In this document: piece after piece, positions 34,506 through 46,043 of the stretch | Layout of the letters: each line of letters starts with the position of its first letter | How positions within the stretch are numbered: position 1 is the first letter of the stretch | Origin: Stachybotrys elegans | Taxonomy: Eukaryota > Ascomycota > Sordariomycetes > Hypocreales > Stachybotryaceae | Assembly: GCA_020746835.1 (NCBI GenBank) | Contig: JAGPNK010000012.1 | Coordinates: forward strand, 1,302,001-1,366,000 | Reading direction: 5' to 3' | DNA: 64,000 bases | Program-made: the position numbers and the translations under genes | Notes under the pieces: model-generated | What the model saw: only the letters and a program-made list of their open reading frames with translations | Told to the model about the DNA's origin: nothing | Database searches by the model: none

Positions 34506-36154
34506 TCAAAAAAGCTTGAATCCACCAGGCACATCGTTCTGGAACAGACGCAACTTATCATACTTGAGGCTGGCTAGCTGCAATTTGGCCTTGTTGCTCT
34601 TGCCGTACGAGTTGATAGGGTCCTGAAAGGTATGGGCGTAGTTCATGTAGACGAATGGAAGAGATGTCTTCCTCGCCTTGGCCTCCGTGTCAATTGATTC
34701 GAGCACTCCTCGGAGGGTGCTGATGATTCGCTCGTCATCGGACTCCTCTTGCCACCATGTGAGGAAGAGAACCGAAACAATGGGGCCATCTGCTGGCGAA
34801 AGACCCAGAGAATTGCCGCCTTTGAAGCTGGTCTTCTCAAGGAGAGAGACGGCATAGGGTTGAAGGGTAAAGGAAAGGGTGATGTTGGCGGCGTCCTGGA
34901 TCGGCTGAATACCAGCCAAATACGCATCAGCTGCATATTTCAGGGTCGCAGCATCGGCTTTCACATGGATGTTCATGTAGGCAACTCTATTCTTGCAGTT
35001 AGCGCTATTCAATCCAAGTCAACGTAGGGACTTGCCTCTGAGCGTCGGTATTCTGGCTCGTCTGCTCACTCGTGGCACTCACGAGAGTCAGGTTGCGCAT
35101 TGAGTTGAGAAAATCGAGCTGCGGCTGCACTTCTGTGAATGGCCTAAGCACTTCCGGGTTCTCTTCCTCGCGAGTATAGTACACCTGATTAAGGGCCAAC
35201 GTGCCACCGAGCTGGGCAAAGGCGGCACTGTAGCCGATGCTGAGCATCAGGTGCGACTCAGGGGTGGGGTCAGGCTTGGTCAGCTCATTCACCAGAGCAT
35301 CGATTTGGCTGGGGAAGCTCGGGGGGAAGTAATAGACGCTGCCTCCATAGAATGGACCCTGCTCAAAGGTTCGGAGAGTAAACTTGGTGACGATACCAAA
35401 GTTGTTGCCACCTCCACGGAGCGCACGATACAGGTCGCTGTTCTCCTTGTCATTGGCGCGGACAATCTGGCCAGACGACAGAACGACTTCAAATTCGACA
35501 ATGTTATCGGTGATGAAGCCTTCACGGGATGAGAAGAACGAAAGACCACCTAGGCCCACATGAGTAAGAAAGACGGGGAGGGGGGGGGGGGGGGACGAGG
35601 GGTGCCATACCCGACAATGAAAGGCCGCCAATGCCGCCAGGGCCAGAACGGCCTCCTGTCACGGCCAAGCCAAGAGGTTCCAGCACCTCGTAGACGGTTG
35701 CCCAACGCACGCCAGCTCCAACGGAAACTACGCCCTTGGCCTGATCGACCTGGATGCCTGTCAGGTTGCGGAGATCAAGCGTGATGCCCTCCTCAATGTT
35801 GTTGCAGGCCGGAAGAGGCTGCTGGCCAGCGCCTTTGATGGCGAAGTAAGCCTGCCCTGACAGGGCATAGGGTCTAAGGGTTCGAACAAACTTGGCGACA
35901 TCGGCGCTTGAGTCGGGCAGAACGACGGCGGCAGGGGTAAGATCGTTGTTGAGGTTGGATAGGTAGGATTCGTTGATATCCTCGTAGGCTGCGGCCCCTT
36001 CCTGCACAACCTGATTCGCCCTGAAAACACCTCGCAGAGCCTGGATTGCCTTGGCAGGGCAGGTGGATTGGGCGGGAAGCGCGGCCGGCGCGGGAAGCGC
36101 TTCGCTGCAAGTGCCCAGGGCAAGGAGAGTCACGAGGCTACCGGCGAACTTCAT
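34506..36154 (-). CDS. BBE-type FAD-linked oxidase (PCMH fold), secreted
   Basis: Three exons on the minus strand: 36154-35611, 35549-35036, 34986-34506; 512 aa. A signal peptide (MKFAGSLVTLLALGTCSEA) precedes the PCMH FAD domain: PDSSADVAKFV, LDLRNLTGIQVD, VSVGAGVRWATVYE, GGRSGPGGIGGLSLSGG and LRGGGNNFGIVTKF. The tail LQLASLKYDKLRLFQND corresponds to the BBE C-terminal segment. The loop that normally reads RGGGH, with the FAD-linking His, is IKGAGQQ here, and no Cys is seen at the second attachment site, so flavin is probably held non-covalently. The second intron (34987-35035) is best read as GC-AG with the perfect consensus AG|GCAAGT. The first intron carries a G15 run. Expected: oxidation or oxidative ring closure of the cluster product. 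Confidence 0.88.
35580..35594 (+). repeat. G15 homopolymer in the first intron of the BBE-type gene
   Basis: Fifteen consecutive G on the plus strand (C-tract in the transcript), between donor and acceptor; its length may vary between isolates or sequencing runs. Confidence 0.9.
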
Positions 36155-36682
36155 GGTGAGTACTAGACGTGATATGAAGTAAAATGGGCTTCGCCAAACA
36201 GGTAGGTGAGAAAATGGCACAGCTTGCATGCGTGTGGCGATTGGAGGAGGGGAGGGGGGGAGCGATTTAAATGCAACGCTACATTGTAGGATCTGCATCC
36301 CAAGCCTGTCGACTTACATACGACAATATTGAGCTCATAAAAAGGGGCTCAAACCTTACCAGAACTCACCTTCGCGGCCTGAAATTGCATGGGCCAACAC
36401 ACGGCATGTTCATGTTCACCTGGGCAGGGACCTCTCCAGCTGCGCAAAGTATTGGCTTGGCAGGATCCAAGGCACCTCGGAGTACTCCGTACGTACATAC
36501 ACGTGGCGATTTATCCATGTTCCGTGGCGATCGGCCTGGGCGGCACAAACAGCCCAGGGCACCCTGGCATTTCACATGGCTTATCAAGGCAAGTATGTAC
36601 CTGTCACCCTCGCAAGTTTGCATTTCCTAGACCCCTTATTGCTCTGCTGCTACATCTCTAACAAAGACTCCCACTCATGGCA
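36155..36682. other. Intergenic, BBE-type gene promoter and P450 3' end
   Basis: About 530 bp. Contains short CGTACGTACAT-like repeats near 36488 and a second poly-G-rich stretch near 36250. No gene. Confidence 0.5.
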
Positions 36683-38782
36683 TCAATTCTCGAGGGGCTT
36701 GAAAACAACCAGGACGTCTTGCCTCGGCAAGATGGTGGACCGCCACTCCATGTATCGGTGGCCCTTCTGGGGAACCATGTCACAGTCGTAATGGAGCAAA
36801 ATTTGCCCCAGAATAACTTTCATGACAGCTGTGGCGTAGAACCGTCCAGGGCTGCATGCAGTTGTTAGCCGAAATCTCCGGGCAGGCTAAGACGCCAAAG
36901 GTTTCACTTACCATGCCATCCGGCCAGTCCCCCAGACATGGAAGGTATTATCGCAGTCAGTGAGCTTCGACGGCTTAGGCTGCAGAACCTTGAAGCTTGT
37001 CTTTTCGTCCTCCAGCAGCGAAGGATCCGCAAACCGAAAGCCATTGAATTCCAGCGGACTAGGGTAGAACTCTGGGCTCTGCATAATTGCCCGCACAGGG
37101 GTGCAGGCCCAGTCGCCGACGCCGACCATTGTGCCATCGGACAACTTGAAGGGCTGTAGAGCGGAGCGACGAGTGCTTTCTGTGGTCTCACAGTTAGAAT
37201 ACACCTTTTCTTGAAGATGGTGGCACACGTACGGGCTTCGACAGGCGTCAGGCGTGCCGACTCCTTGATGAAGCTGTCGAGGAGCGGGAGACCAGTTCCG
37301 GTTCGCTCAAACTCAGCGTATCCCTGAACGCACTCCTTGCGGAGGGGCTCGGCGTACTCAGGGTGCAAGCACAGGTCATGGATAGCAAAGGTAATCGTCT
37401 GCCGTCTCGTTATTTAGCCGAGCAAGGACGGCCAGGGTCACCACCTGCTTACCGTTGACACTGCATGAACAGAACCAAACCAGATGGCCATGAGTTCATG
37501 GACCACACGAGATGCCGACCACGGGTTTTGACGAGGGGACGTCTCCAGAATCCATTGAATGCAGTCAGCCTATCTTGGGTTAGTCTTGGCTGCCACCCAG
37601 CGGCACAGGCTCACATACGTGCTGCGGTACTTCTTGGCCGGCTGCCTTTAGGCTTCTCTCCACCACTCGTTGCTCAGCGATTGGTAGGAGCGTATTGAAG
37701 ATGACATCCTGAGCCTTGAGCCGACGGCCGATGAAATTGCCAATGGTGCTAAACTAGTCAGTCGCTACATCAAACGCAGCCAATACTTGCAGTACTCACG
37801 GTGCAATGAACTTGGGAAGCAGTCGCACAATCTCAGCGCAAATGAGCGTCTGTTCAATGTATTCCAGAGCAGACTCCATGAACTTTTCATCTTTGGCTAT
37901 CTCGATTATTAGTCATATTCATCTGCTGTTTTGTCCAACATACCCAAGTCTTTGCCAAAGAACGAGACAGCGTTGCTCAAGACCACGAGCTTGACGACCA
38001 TCGGGTATACAGGGCTCTGCTTTTCTCCTGTGCATCACAGGTTAGTACGGGGACGTTTCGTCTCCAGGGACTTTCCCTACCATTCACTGTTTTATGACTC
38101 TCGCGCAGTTCCATCATCCTGGAGCGGATGATGGCGCTTAGGTCAGGTAGAATCTGGGGAAGGTTGTTGGTCAATAGGGTGCGGAGGGCTCGGATAAAGC
38201 CAACACCCTCTGTCCCACGACGATCGAACCAGTTGAACTTTTGCATGGTATAAACGGGCTGCAACATCTATCACGGTGTCAGGAACTGGTCGTTTGCTTG
38301 ATACAACTGTTCACTCCTTACCTGCTTGGAGGCCGCCTGCAGAGAGAGAACAGTATCGGGAGCCGTATCGAGCTCCTTGATATGCTTCGGCGAAGATACA
38401 AACACGTAGCGATTGTCCGGCGCATACACCTCATAAGGTTGACCGTTGGACTGTTTCTACGTCAGCAGAGTAACGCTTCTTGCAAGGTAAACGCACCTTA
38501 TCGTACCCCTCCTGGATGATCTTCTGTCCTTTGAACAGATATTTCCAAGATTTAACATAGTGCAAGGCAAACTGGAAAGCTTTCTGGGTATGCGTTAACA
38601 AGAAGTCATGTTGCCTTTGGGACAGAACACACAATGTTCAGGGATGACGATAGAAGCAGCACTGCCAAGAAAGCCGTAATAGACCAAACTTGGGCTTTGG
38701 TAAGCGTGGCAGTCAGCCATGGCAGCTGCGCATGGCTGGCAGTTGCTGAGTCCGTCTCGGTTGTCCAGTTAAAGAGATCCAT
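36683..38782 (-). CDS. Cytochrome P450 monooxygenase (cluster P450 2)
   Basis: Eleven exons on the minus strand: 38782-38633, 38583-38497, 38450-38322, 38267-38081, 38027-37944, 37896-37800, 37748-37619, 37569-37453, 37398-37233, 37179-36912, 36851-36683; every phase agrees and the product is 527 aa. A membrane anchor (VWSITAFLAVLLLSSSL) follows a short lumenal N-terminus. The I-helix is WFGSVHAVSTTITFAIHDL, the ExxR helix SFIKESARL followed by TPVEAQSTRR, and the haem loop FHVWGTGRMACPGRFYA. The codon for the haem-ligating Cys472 is split by the last intron (TG|C), so no unspliced frame shows the full motif. Group resembles fungal multi-intron P450s of metabolite clusters. The donor of exon 1 (GTGTGT) is the weakest junction. 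Confidence 0.9.
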
Positions 38783-39370
38783 TGCGGCTACAGAAAATGA
38801 TGTATGTATGTATGCTATGCGGATATGACAGCATCTAACGGGTGGCTTGATATCATATATAGATTCGCATATCAGTGGAATGGACTTTGTAAAATACTAA
38901 TACTGGGCTCAGTATGAACATCTGATGCATTCTTGAGCCTCGATTTGGGTGAGGTTGCATTGGTTGGTTGCAAGTGTAGCTGCATCTGATGGGCTGAGTG
39001 GACAGGCATTGCGGAGGGTGGTAGATCCACCCACACCTCCATCCTGTTATCTCCCTCGGTTGTAACTACCCCGCTGAGTGACTTGTTGGCATTGCATGCA
39101 CAATTCGTGGGTGGGTGTGTGCATAGCCGACGCGAGGAATGCGGCTCCTGGATCAATATTGACCAGGAAGCCAACGTGCCGTGCCGCAGTGGACTAAGGA
39201 ATTACGTACCAACAACTCGGTTATCCGGTACGTACCGTAATATTGCTTATCAGAGAGGTTCGAGTATCTGCCAATTTGGGCTTCTGAGTAATATGTACAG
39301 ATACCATACTTGGCTGAATGCCTTCAGTCTGCCCATGTGCGGGGCTAGAGGTGGCGCCGCCTCCTGACCC
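38783..39370. other. Intergenic, P450 2 promoter
   Basis: About 590 bp between the P450 start and the end of the membrane-protein gene; no gene supported. Confidence 0.5.
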
Positions 39371-39874
39371 CTAGCTCATCTTCTCCTTCTCGCCAACACC
39401 AAATCCAAGCATGTATGCCAGCCGTAAGAACCCAACGTAGGCGGTGACGCTAACCGAAAACCAATCCTCCCAGCGCCATGCTGCAGGGTGTAGACGGCCC
39501 TGCCCTCTATACTGAACCGCTGTAGAGCCGAGGACAATAAAGTCGATGAAGCATACACAGCCGATTATCAGCTGCCAGACAAAGGGATCGCGGGTGTGCC
39601 TTAGGAGCACTCCAAACACCAGCATCATGGTGAAGAAGAAGCCTCCTAGCTCGTGGATCATGACGTTGTATTCGGGATGGTGAGTAACCCGTGGGTTAGG
39701 TAGTACAGGGAAACCGCTGGGAGTGGCGGGGTTGGGAATGGTCTTAGGGACCCAGCCCTCGATAAGCATCTCCGGCACTGCAAAGGCCATCACGAACCCA
39801 ACCAAGGATAAGACGGGATCGACCCAGAGAAAGGTGACCTCGTAAATGGGATGGACCGTGTGTGTGAGAGACAT
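39371..39874 (-). CDS. Four-helix integral membrane protein, DUF7704-like
   Basis: Single exon, 167 aa. Four hydrophobic helices are visible: FLWVDPVLSLVGFVMAF, ELGGFFFTMMLVFGVLL, FVWQLIIGCVCFIDFIVLG and VSVTAYVGFLRLAYMLGFG. The N-terminal HPIYEVTFLWVDP and the RHTRDPFVW loop resemble the fungal DUF7704 family of small membrane proteins, often found near biosynthetic genes and without a known function. A minus-strand ATATAAA lies about 105 bp upstream. As the only uncharacterised protein in a cluster without a recognisable backbone enzyme, it is a candidate for an unconventional cyclase or transport role; that is conjecture. Confidence 0.75.
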   Translation of the reverse strand: MSLTHTVHPIYEVTFLWVDPVLSLVGFVMAFAVPEMLIEGWVPKTIPNPATPSGFPVLPNPRVTHHPEYNVMIHELGGFFFTMMLVFGVLLRHTRDPFVWQLIIGCVCFIDFIVLGSTAVQYRGQGRLHPAAWRWEDWFSVSVTAYVGFLRLAYMLGFGVGEKEKMS

Positions 39875-39977
39875 TATGCTAATGTTGTGACGTGGAAAAT
39901 TGATGTAGCGATAGGATCCGCGAAGGATTTGAGATGAGAAAGAAAGCTTTCAGCAATAAATAACAGGCTCTTGGGCA

Positions 39978-39984
39978 TTTATAT
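39978..39984 (-). promoter_or_regulatory. TATA-like element of the DUF7704-like gene
   Basis: Minus-strand ATATAAA about 105 bp upstream of the ATG at 39874. Confidence 0.45.
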
Positions 39985-41114
39985 CCATGTAGGCGGTGGA
40001 TAACATGGAACCCCGCATATTGCATTTACGTTAGAAGCCCGTTGGCTGTACTTTTACTAGCGATTTCTAAATATAGCTTGGAATATCCAGGCAATCGTAA
40101 CCTTGAGCCTTCTACCCGGCATTGTATGGTAGAACTGCTAAAGCACGCCGTTAGGCGTGAGATAGGGCGCACAATGACTATGGACCATAGTCTTCCATGA
40201 GCTGCAAAGAAGTTGTCAATTTGAAGCATGGTTTTATACAGTGCCTTGAACTATCTACTCTAATATCAAGGCGGGTTATTCAAGCTTCAAGCATGTCCAT
40301 CAACTAGAATGATCTTGCGGTGGCAATTAACTCGTCGACCAAGTCCATATTGATATACAGCCTGCTTTCAGCCTTTATTTGGCATGGCCTAGTTATTCGT
40401 TGTATTGTATATAATCACAACGTGCTAGTACCAAAGGATAAACAAGTAAGGAACCCCGCAGATAGAATGCACAGTAGGCTACTATACATTCAATGACTGA
40501 CTCAAATACATTTCCAAAGTTGTTTCTTCACATTTGAGGCTTCAAGATATGTTCGACGGCAGAGGGAACAGCCTCGTCGGCCAATGACCAGAGAATGATG
40601 GAGCCAGCTAGACAGCTATAAAGCCCATACGGCATCTGTGAGTACGAGTTACAGAGTTGAACAATGGGGAATTCCCCCAGCAATAGTTTCGTCAACCCAT
40701 CACCTGTTTGTATTCACATCGACCATTGCCATAGACTAGATTTGACATTTGCCTAGCAAGGAACAATACCTAATGGACGCGATTAGTGCAATTGTTGGTG
40801 GCACGATGGTAAGATGCTTCGCTCGAAGAGAAGCGTCAAGTCAAGCCATGACGGAAACGACCACCTGCGGGCTGAATCATCTGCTTGAAAGTTGTAGTCT
40901 ACTGTCGTTGTCCCCCGCCGGTGCAGTAAATATCTTGCCCACTGATGCTTCTATTACTTGCTCACTGACTGAATAGCTCTCTGGCAGTGTTGTTTCAACC
41001 GAAGCTTCCCAGCCGGGCACCTCCCCGCCCCAGCCCTCTGTATGTGTACGTGTATTCCAGCTCGACATTCCGTCGCATCACATGCCGGCACACGGCCAGT
41101 CGGTTACCCTGTAC

Positions 41115-41256
41115 GGGCAGCCTGACGATGGCCTCGTTGTTGTTTCTCTTTACTGTTTACAACTACATTGGTTGCCGGGGCACTAGGCACTACCTCTACT
41201 GTTTATTTGCTCTCTACTGCTTACACCCCACACTGTACACTTTTTTCCTCATCATA
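41115..41256 (+). repeat. Short interspersed repeat, copy 1
   Basis: A 142-bp unit beginning GGGCAGCCTGACGATGG and ending CCTCATCATA. A second copy of equal length at 49437-49578 differs at only a handful of positions, and a mutated third copy lies inverted at 55936-56061. No terminal inverted repeat or open reading frame was seen. Confidence 0.85.
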
Positions 41257-41892
41257 ATCCATTCCAGATATCTCTGACTGAACTTCCGACTAGACAACTT
41301 GCTATGCATGCTGGACACTGCGCTCGATCTCGCTACGGCTTGGAGAGTTACTTTGAACTAGACCTGGCTATACGCAGTCTGCTAGGTATGCTTGTCCGCA
41401 ACTAACTCCCCGCCGAGCCATATCTACACTGCTTAATCTGTCAAGTATCTCATGCTCGCTGTTCTTCAGGTCCTCGCCATAAAAGGAACAGCAAAGTGAT
41501 TCAGTGAGTGGTTGAACAGTCGAATATGGCGGAAATAGTTTTCTCGACAACCCAACTTTACAGAAGCTTGTACCTCGTTGAACTATCTGTTAACTTGTTT
41601 GAAGAGTTTTCTCTGCCAAAGCTCCTGGTAAGAAAATAACTGGATGGAGCAAGCTCTGCACGGCTGTTTCCAGGTTCTCTATGTATGGTCCCTAGGAATA
41701 CCGGGCAGCTGGCCTTACAGTCTGCTTGTCTAGGGTAAGCTTAAAGAATAAAAGTATTGTTGCGTAGTCAAATTAAGCCTTAAGCTATGAGATCGTACAT
41801 TTGGGTATACGTCTGGCTGTCGAAAATATTTGAGCCATATGACTACGGGACTGTAGGGCCGTAAACTTAGGTGTTTATGACTCAAATTTGCG

Positions 41893-44800
41893 TCAATTGC
41901 GTGCCTGCGGGCCTGGACCTCCAGGATAGCCTTGACCAGACCATCCATGAGGCTGTGCCTGCGGCTGGGGCTGCAAATGCGAGGGCGGCGGTGGATGTGA
42001 CATCGGATACTGCGGCTCGGGAGAAGGTGATCCATAGTAACCTCCCCCACCACCTCCCCGATATAGCTGGCGGTCTGGCGTTGCCAGATGCCCGTATGAT
42101 CCGCTTCCATCACCCTGGTGGTGACCTTGTGGCGGCGGCGGCTGATAGTAAGGGTCTCGCTGATATCTCGAGGCAAACTGTGCCCTGCGCTCTGCAAGCT
42201 GACCTGAACCCCCTCTCCGGAACGAAGGCGGCTCTTGTCCGTACGTCTCCGGCTTGGACGCGTCCTTATTCGCCTGTCTGCGAATGCCCATCATGTACGC
42301 CCACTTCTCCTGGTCTGCGTCGCGGACATCATCCAGATACCGCATGAAGCCGAGATAGGCCTTGGCCACCGTCTTGATATGGGAGTCTCTCAGGGTCGCC
42401 TTGGCCTTGGGACTACCGATGACTCCGCCCTCTCGAGCCTGCGCCTCCGACTCAGCCAATGCGAGCGCCGTCTGGCACGCGTTCCGGATCTGCCTCCCGT
42501 TCCAGTGCGCTGTCTTGTTGTCCCGCCAGTAGTCGCTGACAAAGGCGGCGATTTTCTCCTTTTCAATCACCAGCACCCGTCCTTGCTTGCGAAAGCGAGC
42601 CTCCATTATCTTCCAGTTGAGGGTGAAAATTTCAAGAGCGGAGTCCCTATCGAGCTCGGGGTAGTACAGGCTGACGTGGATACGGGACGAGAAGGCTTCA
42701 TCAAAGTCGCCAATTCTGTTGGTGGTGAGGAAGAGAATACCGGCGTAGTACTCAAGGACACGCAGGAACACTAATTGATGTTAGTTAGATCATGTATGAT
42801 GTGCTGAGACTAACCCGCGACAAGACCGTTGCGGACAAAGTCTTGGGGTGTACGACGTGCTAGGAAGACGTCGGCTTCGTCGAGAAGGAGAATAGACTCC
42901 CATTTGTTCGCGAGGGAGAAGTTCTTCTCCAGCTCTCTGTCGACATCCTTTGCGTTTGTTCCAAGGTCACCTGAGAACGAGTTAGACGATAATTCAAGAC
43001 ACTCTCCCGTACTTACCACATGTAATCTGAAAGAGCGGCTTGTTGAAAAGATCCGCGATACCCTCTAGATTTTGGTTAGTATTAGGATGTTAATGCTAAT
43101 GAGATGTCCCACCAGCTGTTGTAGTCTTGCCAACTCCCGGCGCGCCATGTAGAAGGATAATCAAACCCTTTCCTTAACAAGGGTTAGAACAATTACCATG
43201 ATCAAGTGAAGACTTACCTTTCCCCTTGACAATGTCGACCTGTTCTTCACGGCTGGTTATCGACTTCCTGTCCTGGAAGTGCTGCGCAACGAGGGACCTG
43301 ATGATTTCCTTGCGATCGAGGTCGTCTTTGGGGAACACGAGGCTGTCGAACGCGTTTTGCTTCTGGTCCATCGGATCAAGCTGTCCATTCTCGCTCTGCT
43401 TCCTTCGGTACTCATCAACATCCATGAGATCGCCTAGGTCTAGTTTTGCTGTCGGTTGGTTAGCATTTGAAAAAAGCCTCATATGATGGACATACCCCAA
43501 CTCTTGCTGCGAAGAACGAAGCCAAAGACGCGGTAAGACATGATGAGATAGTCATCTTCAGTGATGTGCATCGATCTGTCCTTCCGTAGCACGCGGGAGA
43601 CGACAGCAAGTGACAATAGCCTTCCGTCCTCATCCATCTCCGGTAACAAGCTCTCGATGAACCGCTCATTCTGCTTGCCGTCCACGTACTCGTCGTGGTG
43701 GATCTCATCCATAGTACAGCACGCGCCGTTGCAGTACGTATCCTCGGCGGTGCTCTTCTTGAACGCCTCCTCGCTGTCGCCCGAGTAGTCAATCTCTGGC
43801 TTCCACTTCTCGTTCGCGTTGAAGGCCTCTGCAAAGTCGATGACGACTTGGCTGTCAACCTCGTCTCTCTTCTCAAGCGTCAGGCCACTGAAGTGCATAT
43901 GCTTGACGCCCGCCACTTGCAAGAATTTCTTGCCTCTGTTGATGAGGGCATCGCGCAGGCCCGAGTCCTTGGACAGCTTGAGGGGGTACACCGGCAGCGT
44001 CGCGACGTCCTTGGAGCCCTCGTACGGCGAGATGGACACTGTCTTGGCCACAGGCCCCAGAGACTTGCCATCAAAGTCGACCGACACGCAGTACATCATT
44101 AAGCGGGTCTCAGTCTGCCCTTTGCCTCGGAAGTTTGACCAGTTGTACGCTTCCTTTGCCTTGTGCCTAGGGGTCCGGACGTGGATCACCCGGTAGCATT
44201 GCAGGTGCTTGTTCCCTGACTCGATGACGTGCGTGCCGGGCTTGAATAAGTGCCACAGATCGGCGAAATGGACTTTGCAGGACGGCTCAGTGAGGTACTT
44301 TTGCTTTGCCACGATATGCTTGTCGAAGAATTCCAACAGACAATTGAGGTGCTCAAAGGCAGTATGAGTGTTTGTGGTATCTTCCTGTTCGTCCTTCTTG
44401 TCTTCATCACCCTCCTCAGCGTCGTCGTCGTCCTTACCCTTATCCGTGTTCACCTCCCCTGCATTTCCATTCGGCTTGCCACTCGCAGGAATACCACTGG
44501 CAGGAGACCCTTCAACAGTAGTGGCAGCTTTCTCAACCTTCTCAGCCTTCTCAGTGACATCTTCAACATGACCCTCCTTTGGGCCGAATTGCGCCTCCAG
44601 CTCCACGTACTTCTCTCTCAGTTTATCTTCGTAGAACGTCAGGCACTTGAAAGGACGTAGAAGGACCGTCGCATTCTTGTCGCTTATGGTGATATCAGTC
44701 CCGTGGATCTTCTCAACGATCTTCATAAGAGGACGTGAGTGAATACGAATCCTCTCCGGGAGAGGGCCGTGTCCTGATTCAACTTGCTTCTTGGACTCGG

Positions 44801-45587
44801 CAGCGGCAACCTCATCCTGACCGGCCCCGTTGCTGTTGTAGCCCCAGTAGGAGAACCCTCGCTGTGGGAGACGAGGCTCCCCTTCCAGCACGTCGATGAC
44901 GAAGGGACCCGTAGGCGTGGACAGCTGCGCGTTGTAGGACGCGCGAGCCATAAATTCCTTCCATGGGATGTGGCTCAGGCTCACAGCCGGCGCCCAAACG
45001 CCAGGCGCGTTCTCGGGCTTGTCTTCTCCGTCTTTCTCTTTGCCCTTCTCGCCCTCCTTGACCTCTTCGCCATGCGTGGCCACATCGAAATACTGTTGGA
45101 AATAGGACTCGAGGTAATTGTATATACGCCTCTCGTCCCTTTGGCGCAACTGCATCCGATACCTCTCCATGGCTAGGTACTTCTCGGCTGCGTTCTTGGC
45201 CGCGAACTCGGCAGGGGAGCCGATCCAGTAATCTCCCATCTCTTGTATATCCTTCTGTCGCGCGGCCCAGGCCTCGTCCATCTTGTGTGTGTCGGCGAGA
45301 AACTGGTCGAGGGACCCTTTAGTGCCGAACAGCGTGGCCATGCCGGCAGAGAGAATCGAGGCCTCTGGACTGATGGGTGTCGGCACGGTCTGCTTCTCGA
45401 CGTTTGCTATCTTCTTCTCCAGCCGCTTGATTTGCTCCAGCAGGAGCACCGTGGCACCGCCAGGTGCTGCTGGGGTCACCGCCTCCGGCTTGGATTCCAC
45501 CGTAGCAGCATCAGCAGCGGCAGCCCCATTTTGCTTGCTGGGTTCCTGACCCGCCGCGTCGTTGGGTGTCTGGACCTCTCCGTTCAT
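41893..45587 (-). CDS. AAA+ ATPase with long N-terminal region (DUF7025-type)
   Basis: Six exons on the minus strand: 45587-43496, 43448-43218, 43172-43113, 43064-43017, 42970-42815, 42770-41893; 1154 aa, all in frame. The N-terminal 700 residues include a coiled coil (LLLEQIKRLEKKIANVEKQ), an acidic low-complexity insert, and blocks typical of fungal AAA proteins with a DUF7025 domain (HLFKPGTHVIESG, YRVIHVRTPRHK). The ATPase has Walker A GAPGVGKTTTA in its own small exon, Walker B ILLLDEADVFLARR, sensor LTTNRIGDFDEAFSSRIH, and a helical lid (WNGRQIRNACQTALALAE). The C-terminus is Pro/Gly/Gln-rich and probably disordered. Partner and substrate unknown. It is divergent from an NLR-like gene; a decayed copy of the pair lies at 53.9-56.5 kb. 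Confidence 0.92.
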
Positions 45588-46043
45588 GTTACAAGAACTT
45601 GATGAGAAGGAACGGGAAGCTATTAACGAACAAGACGATAAGGAAATTATTTCATGACCACCGGACATACCAGGGCGTATATAATAAGTCCGTGGTTAGG
45701 CAACCAATGTTCAATGCATGTCAGCTTCAGCTGGGCTAAGAATAGATCTGCTGGTGCAAAGGAGATGGGGATTTGCACATTTGTCCCATTATACCGCACG
45801 GTGGGCGCGATTGATTGGCGGTTATGCGCGCCACATAAGGCTTGAAAGATGGGAGTCCCCTCTTTCTCATCTACTGAGGTCCCCGAAGGTCGCCGACGCC
45901 GAACACCCACAGTCGAACAAATACTCGAGCTGTAGGACCGTGTATTTGTATGTGTCTCAAATCTATTCGACCGTTTGACGGCATACCATAGGGTCTGTTA
46001 CCCTTGTCGTTCCTTTTCGACACTCTGAAGCAGTACAGGAACG
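45588..46043. promoter_or_regulatory. Divergent promoter between AAA+ and NLR-like genes
   Basis: 456 bp separate the two start codons. The segment near 45670-45690 (GGGCGTATATAATAAGTCCG) is retained at 55022-55041 in the decayed duplicate and includes a TATATAA element. Confidence 0.5.

Larger units (their letters stand above)
39875..41892. other. Intergenic, cluster boundary
   Basis: About 2 kb with no supported gene. It holds a dispersed 142-bp repeat (41115-41256) and the single CTTTGGTACTAGC match at 40424-40436 on the minus strand. Confidence 0.5.

Noticed and set aside
40749..41277. Small plus-strand frames beside the 142-bp repeat
   Set aside because: They overlap the repeat and have no recognisable features; a repeat-coded protein is not supported because the frame is not kept between copies.
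45654..45978. Short plus-strand frames over the AAA start and divergent promoter
   Set aside because: They overlap the start region of the AAA+ gene and carry no family signal.
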